DNA of 64,000 bases from Closterium sp. Naga37s-1 (lineage: Eukaryota > Streptophyta > Zygnematophyceae > Desmidiales > Closteriaceae). The notes below the pieces were generated by a model. It had not been told where the DNA came from. It worked only from the letters and a program-made list of their open reading frames with translations, and made no database searches. Position numbers and translations under genes: made by a program. Location of the stretch: positions 193,501 through 257,500 of the forward strand of contig CANJKZ010000537.1 of the NCBI GenBank assembly GCA_947471745.1, written 5' to 3'. Shown one piece after another: positions 24,101-33,400 of this stretch (its first letter is position 1; the number at the start of each line of letters is the position of its first letter).

Positions 24101-26107
24101 GCTTTGCCGCTGCTTTACCTCATCTCGTGTCCATGCTGATCGCCCCTGAGGGAGACCCGGATGCACCAGACATCCCGACCCCGCGCTCTTACGCAGAGGC
24201 GATAGAGGGTCCCTACTCCTCTCAGTGGCAGACAGCCATGGACGCAGAGATGGCTTCCTGGAAGTCCACAGGCACCTACGTCGACGAGGTTCCCCCACCT
24301 GGGGCGAACATCGTCAGTGGCATGTGGATTTTCAGGGTGAAACGGCCGCCGGGTTCTCCGCCTATCTTCAAGGCGCGTTACGTTGCACGAGGCTTTAGTC
24401 AGCGAGAGGGAGTTGACTTCTTCCAGACCTTCTCCCCGACCCCGAAGATGACCACTCTTCGGGTTCTGCTGCACGTCGCCGCTCAGCGTGACTACGAGCT
24501 CCACTCTCTTGACTTCAGCACTGCTTTCCTACAGGGCAGCCTGCACGAGGAGATCTGGCTGCGCCGCCCACCTGGCTTCACTGGGTCGTTCCCAGCTGGT
24601 ACCCAGTGGAGCCTCCGGCGGCCAGTCTACGGTCTCCGCCAGGCACCCCGTGAGTGGCACGACACACTGAGGACTACTCTTGCTGCTCTTGGGTTTGCTC
24701 CTTCTACTGCTGACCCGTCGCTGTTTCTACGCACCGACACCACTCTGCCGCCGTTCTACGTTCTCGTGTACGTAGACGACTTGGTCTTTGCTACTGCTGA
24801 CACTGAGGCACTCGCCCACGTGAAGTCGGAGCTGCAGAAGAGACACACGTGCACAGACCTGGGTGAGCTGACACGCTATCTTGGCTTGCGGATCACCCGG
24901 GACAGAGCACAGCGCACCATCACCTTGACTCAGTCACACATGGTGCAGCAGGTCCTTCAGCGCTTCCGCTTCACGTACTCCTCAGCCCACTCCTCTGCCT
25001 ACCGGTCACTCGCTCTCAGCTCTGCCTTCGGATGAGTCCGTAGAGCCGAGTGGCCCGTATCCAGAGCTTGTGGGCTGCCTCATGTACCTGATGACCTGCA
25101 CTCGACCTGACCTTGCATACCCTCTTAGCATCCTAGCACGCTATGTCGCTCCTGGCCGTCACCGGAAGGAGCACATGGATGACGCTAAGAGGGTGTTGCG
25201 CTACTTGTGCAGTACGTCGGGCATGGGGCTTGTGCTTGGAGGACGGAGTGACGTTGTCCTCACTGGGCACTCAGACGCTTCTTTGGCTGACGACCAGGCT
25301 ACGCAGCGGTCGTCTCAGGGTTACACCTTCAGCCTTGGCTCTGGTTCAGTTTCTTGGCGTTCTACACGCTCGTCTTCAGTTCTCAGCTCCAGTTGTGAGG
25401 CTGAGATCTACGCAGGGGCCATGGCTGCACAGGAGTTACGCTGGCTCACCTACCTGCTGACCGATCTGGGAGAGCCGCCTCGTTCTCCTCCAGTGCTGTA
25501 CGTCGACAACAAGGCCGCCATTGCCTTGTGTCAGGAGCACAGACTGGAGCACATAACGAAGCACATCGCTCTGCGCTACTTCCTTGCTCGAGAGTTGCAG
25601 CAGCGTGGTCAGCTTCGTCTTGCTTACGTGGCCACTCGGGCCAACACTGCTGATGTGTTCACCAAGGCGCTTCAGCCTTGTGATCATCAGCGTTTCTGTA
25701 CTGTTCTAGGCCTTGTGCCTACTGTCCCTCACTTGCTCACCTCTTGACTCTGCTTGTACTGTGATCTCGATATATATACCTGCATGCTTACACTTGCTAG
25801 GTTGTGATCACTGTACCTCTTGTTATATTATCAAACTGCATGTGAACTGGTCTTGTGACCGCTTGCTTGTGCTCGGAATTTGTGTGGTATCCTTGAGATC
25901 CACCCTGAGCTTGTTTAGCTTTGCTTTGCTTTGACTGGTCTTGTGACCCCTTGCTCTCCCCCACTTCGCCTATGGGGGTGTGTCAAACATTATATATATT
26001 ACTGCTGTGTAGGCTACAGTGGGTTAGCCTTTAGGGGGTACAATACTCTAGGGTTTCCTACTTGTACCCTCAATGTTTCTAGTTCAACCACTTCACTCAT
26101 TCTGACA
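21181..26107 (+). mobile_element. Copia element B4, partial, plus strand
   Basis: Open frames 21220-25035 and 25070-25747 encode pre-integrase (ETVLWHHRLGHPS), integrase, an unusually long Gly/Ala linker, reverse transcriptase with YVDDLVFA, and RNase H of the B family. A 127-bp 3' LTR follows at 25981-26107, after the polypurine tract tatgggggtg. No 5' LTR or Gag is present; the left edge is the head-to-head junction with B3. It is a partial, broken copy. Confidence 0.8.
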
Positions 26108-26647
26108 AGTATCACTATTAGGACCAGCGTAGCTTCCGTCGAAGTAACAGAAGATTTGCGCGTTTTGGAGAAGTAGCTCAAGCTCGAAACTCCAGGTGTA
26201 GAAATCTCGCCCGCTAAACACGGTGCTAGTTTGAATCTTGGAGAACGTCAGAAACTTGTTCTGAGCAGCGAGCATGACTTCGTCACTTGGACGAGGAGCG
26301 ATTGGAGCGGAAGAGTTCCACCCGAGGTCGAAGGTGGTTGGGCTCGGTTCCTTGGAGCAGCCGGTTGATCGGGTTGTTGCGAGGTGCCCGGGTTACCACT
26401 CTGCAATTGTTGAATTCCTGATTCCAGCGTGGTGATGCGCTGGATGAGTTGCTCCAGAAGCGCATTGCTGATAGTGGTGTTGCCCGCGGAGTTCGCGGTA
26501 GGGTTGGCGGGGGCTTCAGCAGTGGGAGCTGCTTGTCCGCCAGATCCTCCAGCCATGTTTCGGCGGGAGCACGTACCGAACGCCACCTTGAATTTGAATT
26601 TGAATCAGAGGTGGTGATGCGAAGAATCCTGAGTGGCTCTCATACCA
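26108..26647 (-). mobile_element. Copia A segment: Gag N-terminal part and primer-binding site
   Basis: Minus-strand reading contains FSGRDFYTWSFELELLLQ, the usual N-terminal Copia Gag motif (a bound aromatic followed by W and a leucine-rich helix). A Gln/Pro/Ser-rich lead (26248-26586) precedes it. At 26635-26647 the minus strand reads TGGTATGAGAGCC, close to the initiator-Met tRNA binding site, and it abuts the 5' LTR. The fossil is broken. Confidence 0.75.
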
Positions 26648-27235
26648 TGATAGAATCTGAACCGTCTTATAGGATCGTCTCAGGTTGATCGCACGGAGTG
26701 TAGCAGCGGAAGGTTTGCTTGGTAATGTCGGGTACGGACTCTGTCAGTAGAAGGAGATTTATATCTCGACAGAAGTGACTAATACAATGCGGAAGACGGG
26801 TTTATATAGGAATACAGTGGAATACGAAAGGTCCTAGCTAGCCATGTACTCTGAGGGGGTACATTCCCATAAGGGCTAATCTAGATGCAGGACCATGTCA
26901 GAATCCCAACCACTAGACCATTGGGATAAAAGGGCTTGTTAAGTAGCGGGTCAGTGCGCCCATAACCCCCCAGGACAAGTAGCCTGTAACCCTTCCCTAG
27001 GATCAATCGGGGATCACCAGTGGACCTCTGACAGATTGCAACCGTGCGGTTCGGTAACCGTGCGCGGTTCGGTAACCGTTTGAAGTTTTCCCGCGCTTTG
27101 CACTTCGAATTCTTCCTGCTTGTAAACTTTCTTCGATAACTGTCTTGTCGCTCGATCTTCGTCCTCGCTGCAGTCATCTTCGCGTTAAGGATTCGTTACT
27201 CATGAATGTTTATTCAACAATTCCATATCGTAACA
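26648..27235 (-). repeat. Copia A 5' LTR with a 143-bp insert
   Basis: This LTR is homologous to 306-750 over its full length. It is 588 bp rather than 445 bp because about 143 bp at 26893-27035 are absent from the other LTR. Confidence 0.85.
26893..27035 (-). repeat. Insert in LTR with a tRNA-like segment
   Basis: The insert has 7-bp inverted ends (tgtcaga at 26896, tctgaca ending 27033). On the minus strand near its low-coordinate end it reads ATCCCAATGGTCTAGTGG followed by TTGGGATTCTGACATGG, which resembles the 5' half of a Glu-type tRNA including the A-box region. No B-box or full cloverleaf is seen, so it is not called as a tRNA gene. It could be a tRNA-derived SINE fragment or another short repeat. 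Confidence 0.35.
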
Positions 27236-28509
27236 CGATTCCGAGAGAAGACAGAGACCAAGGCACTGAAGCATGCCGCCAAGAAGGCACGCGTGCAGAC
27301 ACTGAAAAAACTGTACTAGGAAGAGTTTGTTTGCAGGCAACCATACTGGTATGCTATGCGTAGAACTGAAGCTGTACTATAAGGAGTCTGTCAATTGACC
27401 GTTTGAAGGCACATCTGCAGACATGACGTACATGTACCGTACATACAGAGGGAGACTGTTTGGCGGGGTGATGGTCATGCGCTTTCTGGTACTATAATAG
27501 CAACATTTACAGCTACACGATGTACGTGAACACCTCACAGAACTCCAGGTACCGGTACCGGTATGTAACATCACATGTTTGACTTCACATCCTACAGGGC
27601 TTACGGTACAGGCTGTTCTTTCGCCTCTGATTTCAGGGCCAAAATTTACTCTGACCATCGGATTTAGTTATATATTTACTGTCTTTTTGTAAGGAGAATG
27701 TAAGGAGAATTTGATATCATTTTTGCGCATCTGACCTCATGGCGTACCGTACAACACAGTTCACGGGCTAGAATGATTTTGATAATACCAACAATGTAGA
27801 CTTCGCGCCTATCAGCGAGACTGACATAGCGGATCCGACTGCGACGGAGTCGACAGCACACGACTCCGTCCGTCCTGCCTTTTTCCACCAGACTAGTTTA
27901 CGTCTTTGCATTGCTCAACGGTCCAAGCTATGGCGTAGCCCAACCCCTTGAACAACCCGAATCAGCGTTGCGCCTTGCATGCGTCCCGATACTGTCTGCG
28001 ATAGGCCAGCGCTCGAATCGTTTGACTGAAAGCCGCCTCGTGGTCGCGTTTATTCCAACTCCTCGTGCTGGCGCCACTGGCAGCACGCGGCGAGAATGGT
28101 GCGTGCTCTTTGCTTAAACGTTAGATCACGCGGGCGCGTGCTGTGACGATCCACGCGTCGCGGCCTTGCGACTCTGTGCGGCCGTCGTGCGTTCGTGCCG
28201 TCGTGCGTTCGTGCCGTCTAGTCCACTTTTGCGGCTCTCGTCTGCCCTGTCGCTCGTCGGGCAGAGCCATCGTAACGTTTACGCCCTCTCGTGTGCGATT
28301 AGTCTTTAAGCTTCGCGCGTCAAGAGCGCTTCGATGCTACCCCCCGCGCTGCCAGGCCAGCCGCCGGCGCGCGGGAGGGTGGGTGAGTAAGTAGGCGCAG
28401 CGCCGGTGCGTCTAGGTCGATTGCGTGCTTGCGGCGGGTGCAGGCACGAGGGCCAAGGTGGTGGGGAGAAGCTGTCGGGATAGGTGGGGGGGAGAGGTGG
28501 TGACGTGGG
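27236..28509. other. Intergenic stretch, no gene recognised
   Basis: The first about 85 bases continue the possible lysine-rich host reading stretch disrupted by element A. After that I see no conserved coding sequence on either strand. A short ggtaccggtaccggta repeat occurs near 27550. Base composition becomes CpG-rich from about 28120, which could reflect a promoter or 5' region of the myosin gene. Confidence 0.5.
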
Positions 28510-29880
28510 TTGACACGAGGTATTGTTGAGGGCGTAGTGAAGGGACGAGAGGAGAAGGGGGAAAGGAGAGGGGAAAGGAGAGAGGGGAAAGGAGAGGGAG
28601 GAAAAGGAGAGAGAGGGAAAGGAGCGGGCGGGAATGGAGAGGGGAGGAAAGGAGAGGCGAGCAAAGGAGAGGAGGGGGAAGGACAGGGGGGGAAGGGAGA
28701 GGGGGGGAAGGGAGAAGGGGGGAAGGGAGAGAGGGGGAAGGGAGAAGGGGGGAAAGGGGAGGGGAGGAAAGGAGAGGGGAGGAAAGGAGAGGGGGGGAAA
28801 GGAGAGGAGGGGAAAGGAGAGGGGGGCAAAGGAGAGGGGAGGAAAGGAGAGAGGGGGAAAAGGAGAGGGGGGGAAAGGAGAGGGGGAAGAAAGGAGAGGG
28901 GGGAAAGGGGAGGTGGGGGAAGGAAAGGGGAGGAAAGGAGAGGGGGGGTAAGGAGAGGGAGGAAAAGGAGAGAGAGGGAAAGGAGAGGGGGGGAATGGAG
29001 AGGGGAGGAAAGGAGAGGCGAGGAAAGGAGAGGAGGGGGAAGGGTAGGGGGGGGGAGGGAGAGGGGGGGAAGGGAGAAGGGGGGAAGGGAGAGAGGGGGA
29101 AGGGAGAAGGGGGGAAAGGGGAGGGGAGGAAAAGAGAGGGGAGGAAAGGTGAGGGGGGGAAAGGAGAGGAGGGGAAAGGAGGGGGGGGAAAGGAGAGGGG
29201 AGGAAAGGAGAGAGGGGGAAAAGGAGAGGGGGGGAAAGGAGAGGGTGAAAAGGAGAGGGAGGAAAGGAGAGAGGGGGAAAATGAGAGGGGGGGAAAAGAG
29301 AGGATGAGAAAGAAGAGGGGAGGAAATGAGAGGGGGGAAATGGAGAGGGGGGAATAGGAGAAGGGGAAAAAGAGAGGGGGGAAAGGAGAGGGGGGAAAAG
29401 GAGAGGATGGGAAAGGAGAGGGAGGAAAAGGAGAGGGGGGGAAACGAGAGGTCGGGAAAGGAGACGGGGGAAAAGGAGAGTGGGGGGAAGGAGAAGGGTG
29501 GAGAAGGGGGGAAAGGAGAGGGGGGGAAAGGAGAGAAAGAGAGAGGGGAAAGGAGAGACGGGGAAAGAAGAGGGGGAAAAGAAAGGAGAGGAGGGGAAAG
29601 GAGAGGGAGGGGAAGGCGAGGGGGGAAAAGGAGAGTGGGGAAAGGAGAGAGGGAGAAGGAAGGATACGGGGGGGAAAAGGAGAGTGGGATAAAGGAGAGG
29701 TTGGGAAGGATATGGGGGAAAAGGAGAGGGGAGAAAAGGAGAGGGAGGAAAAGGAGAGGGGGGAAAGGGAAAGGAGGGGAAAGGTGAGTGGGGGAAAGGA
29801 GAGGAGGAGATAGGAGAGGAAGGGAAAAGGAGAGGGTTGGAAAGGAGATTGAGAGGATGGGGAAGGAGAGGAAGGGGAGG
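28510..29880. repeat. 1.4-kb polypurine tract, GGAAAGGAGAGGGGG-like
   Basis: The plus strand is almost entirely A and G, built of irregular GGAAAGGAGAGGGG-type units with rare C or T. A larger-scale duplication is visible: the segment near 28600-28950 is closely repeated near 28970-29290. The complementary strand gives long Ser/Pro/Leu/Phe frames that are by-products of composition. Confidence 0.95.
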
Positions 29881-30440
29881 AGGGGGGGATCTAGTGGGGA
29901 CAAACGAATTGTTTTTCATGGCTGAACGTGCATGCGATATGCATCGAGGGAGAGGGTGGGGAGGGACAGCGGGAGGAGGGAAAACGGAGAAGTTGAGGGA
30001 AGTCGGGAGGATTATCAGCGGTAGTCTGAGGAGCGAGCAGGAAGTGAGAGTGGGGAAGGAAGAGGAGGAGGTGGGAAAGGTGGAATACGTTGGAGGAAGG
30101 GGTTGGGAGGATAGAGGGAGAGGGGAGAGGAAGAGGGAGGGTGTGCGAGCGTGGGCCACAGTGCGAGCATGGGCCACAGTGCGAGCATGGGCCACAGTGC
30201 GAGCATGAGTCCATAAGAGTCCAATTGTGTGTCGAAGATAGAGGAGAGGAAGGGAGACGCACCTTCCCACCCCCTCCTCTCCCTGCCTTTTCTCCCTGCT
30301 CCCGCTCTCACAGTAATTCCCCTGCATGCTTCATCCTTACCTTACCATCTCGCCACTGCCCTGCCCTCCTCCCCACCCAACCCTCCCTCCCTCCGGCTCT
30401 CCCAAACCCCCATGCCCCCCTCTGCCCGGGGTGCGAGCAG
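29881..30440 (+). other. Probable 5' region or first intron of the myosin gene
   Basis: No start exon could be fixed here. A pyrimidine-rich stretch (30260-30430) precedes the acceptor at 30439-30440. An 18-bp unit (gtgcgagcatgggccaca) is repeated about four times at 30147-30206. Land-plant myosin XI genes often have a first coding exon holding little more than the ATG, which would fit the missing start. Confidence 0.4.
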
Positions 30441-33400
30441 GCGCCGTCAGTGGTGGTGGTGGGGTCGCACGTGTGGGTGGAGGATCCAGAGGAGGCATGG
30501 GTGGATGCCGTGGTGACAGCCGTGGAGAAGAAGAAAGTCACTGTCAGCTACAAGGGCAAGGAGGTGAGGCGCATGCAGGTGCAAGGGCAAGGAGGTGAGG
30601 CAAGGGGGGCAGGCAACCGGTGCAGTAACACGTCAGTCACACAGCGTGCTGCGCTCCTGGGTTACTGGAGCTCGTTGTGTCGTGTGGCCACGGGCAGCGG
30701 GTGGCAGCCATGAAGCAGTGCAATTTGCATAGAGGCCACGCTTGCTTTCTTCCACCCCCCTCTTTGCTCAACTTAAGCTCTCCCTTTTCGTCTCTCTGCT
30801 TCTCCCCCTCTACTCTCCCTCTCTACCTTCCCTCTCTCCCTTCTCTCTGACCTGTGCTCTCTACCCTCTCCTTTATAACCCTCCCCAACCTTCCTCTCAG
30901 ATCGTGATTCGGCTGAAGCACTGCCACCCGAGGGACGAGGACGCACCGAGCTGTGGGGTGGACGACATGACGAAGCTATCATACCTGCACGAGCCGGGCG
31001 TGCTGCACAACCTCTTCCTACGATACTCCATCGACGAGATCTACGTGCGTAGCGTACCTTCTTCTGCCACAGGTGCTCCTTCCGCACCGCACAGTGCTCC
31101 ACTCCACTGTAAGGAATGGATTTTTAGCCGACTAGAAGTTCACAACCTCTTCCTGAGATACTCCATAGACGAGATCTACGTGCGTAGTGATAAGAATTGA
31201 TTCTTTGGGCGACTCAATCAATCATCCATCTCGGCCTCTTCTTGTGAGTCTCTGTTGATTGGATACACGTGCGCAGTCATAAGAAGTGCAGTGCTTGCTT
31301 TCAGATGGTCCCGGGGGTGGGTGGGTAAGATGCGAGGGAGGGGGGCGCTAGGAGTGGTGGGGTTTGGCTGCTATTAGCAGTGCTGGCCTGGTGTGTGATG
31401 TGAATCTAGTATCTACACACCAGCCTGGTGGGATGGGGGGTGCACTTATTGTGAGTGCTGCACGGGTGCAACGAGCGAGCACGTGGTGCTGCATTGCAGT
31501 GGTTCAACGTGCGTTGCTGTTGCCCTGCTACTTGCGCTCACTCACCCCTGCCGTGCTGCCACTGCCGGAACCCCCACCCATCCACCACCACCACATGCCA
31601 CACCGGTCAGTCAAACACTGTTATCTGCTCTGCTCTGCTCCACCTGCCCACCATCCTCCGTCCAACTCCCTCTTCTTCCCACCCGCCCTCCCCCATTCCC
31701 TCCCGCTCCTGTGCGCGCCACACAGACGTACACGGGGAGCATTCTGATAGCGATCAACCCGTTCTGTGCGCTGCCGCATCTGTACGACGAGCAGATGATG
31801 GAGCAGTACAAGGGCACGCGCCTAGGCGAGCTCTCCCCACACGTCTTTGCCATTGCTGAGGCTGCGTACAGGTGGGTGGGTGGCCAGGTGCGTGTGCATG
31901 TGTGTGCGCTAGTGTGTGTGCTTGTGTGTGCGTGCTTGTGTGTGCGCTAGTGTGTCTACTTGTGAGCGTGCACCTGGCGGGGTTGACTTGTCACAGCTGC
32001 ACATGTGCAATGAGTGTATGGTGGAGTGCGGCGGTTAAAGGGCATGCGCCTGGGAGACTTGGTGCTGCATGTGCGGGGTATGGCAGAGGCTGCATGCAGG
32101 TGGGCAGGGAGGGAGGCCCATGTGCATGGCAATGTGGGTGGTTGCAGACTGTCACATGAGCGTGCTGTGTGGCATTGTGGGTGGGTGCATTGGGGTGGTG
32201 GAAACGCATGAAGGGCTGGTGGGATGGGATTGTGTGGTGAGGAGGTATGTGTGTGCGGGTTGCCTATGTCATTCCATATGTGACGTGACGTTCCATATGT
32301 GACGTTGCTTTCACATGTATGCGTGGGCTCACTTGCAGTGGTGTGTGCATGCATGTGCGTGTGCCGCACCGGCACTTGCGTGCATCCATGTATGTACGAG
32401 TGCATGTATGCATGTGTGCATATGTGCGTGCCTGGGTGCAGTGTGTGTGCTCGTGTATGTATGGGTGCGTGCTTGTGTTCATGCATGTGTGTGATTGTGT
32501 ATGTGCGCATGCGTGCATGTGCATGTGCATATCCTTGTGTGCATATCCGTGTGTATCTGCATGGGCATCAAGCAGGGCGATGGTGGACTATGGTTCAAGC
32601 CAGTCCATCCTAGTTAGTGGGGAGAGCGAGGCCGGCAAGACAGAGACCACCAAGCTCATCTCATCACACTTCAACTCCATATCCCTTACCCTCTCCTCTC
32701 CTCCCCCCCTCGCAACCCCATCCAGGGCGATGGTGGACTATGGGGCGAGCCAGTCCATCTTAGTTAGTGGGGAGAGTGGAGCCGGCAAGACGGAGACCAC
32801 GAAGCTCATCATGCAGTACCTCGCCTACATGGGCGGCCGCGCCTCCTCTGACGGCCGCACCATCGAGTCCCAAGTGCTTGAGGTGCGTGCGCCCTTGCCT
32901 TGCCTTGCCTCTTAACCCCATTCTAAGGTCACCTTGAGGTCTGTGCGCCTTTGCGTTGAAGTCCCCTTTTGAGTCACCTTGAGGACTGTGTATGCTTGCT
33001 GCACCCATGTTCTGCTCACACCTGCTCTGCTCGCACTGCTATGCTGTCTGTGCATGCATGGGCATGGCATGGCATGGCATGGCATGGCAGGCCTGGAGAT
33101 GTGTGCCAGAAGGGTGCATGCATGCATGCATGCTCCCATGTCAGTGTCTGGTCGACCACCACCCGTTGCACGCGCACTCCTGCAAACTGCTGCATGCGCC
33201 TTGTCCTCTGCTCAAACTGCTGCATGCGCCTTGTCCTCTGCTCAAACTGCTGCATGCGCCTTGTCCTCTGCTCAAACTGCTGCATGCGCCTTGTCCTCTG
33301 CTCAAACTGCTGCATGCGCCTTGTCCTCTGCTCAAACTGCTGCATGCGCCTTGTCCTCTGCTCAAACTGCTGCATGCGCCTTGTCCTCTGCTCAAACTGC

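Larger units (their letters stand above)
306..27235 (-). mobile_element. Copia element A, host of nested insertions
   Basis: This is an old Ty1/copia LTR retrotransposon read on the minus strand. Its LTRs lie at 306-750 and 26648-27235 and both have TG...CA ends. Flanking 5-mers CGATC (301-305) and CGATT (27236-27240) differ by one base and fit a target-site duplication. A primer-binding site resembling the initiator-Met tRNA type lies at 26635-26647. A polypurine tract abuts the other LTR near 751-763. Parts in element order are gag (26108-26647 and about 16500-16779), protease (about 16350), pre-integrase/integrase (10098-10748 and 3115-2418), reverse transcriptase (2272-1196) and RNase H (1132-758). 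Three blocks of B-family DNA interrupt it. It is a fossil with several breaks. Confidence 0.85.

Noticed and set aside
26893-26945. Functional tRNA-Glu gene
   Set aside because: Only a 5'-half-like segment is seen. There is no anticodon stem, T-loop or B-box at the expected distance.
28306-30327. Very long minus-strand open frames (673 and 527 codons), Ser/Pro/Phe/Leu-rich
   Set aside because: They are the complement of the purine tract, where stops are rare by composition. Residue order follows the DNA repeat and no domain is visible.
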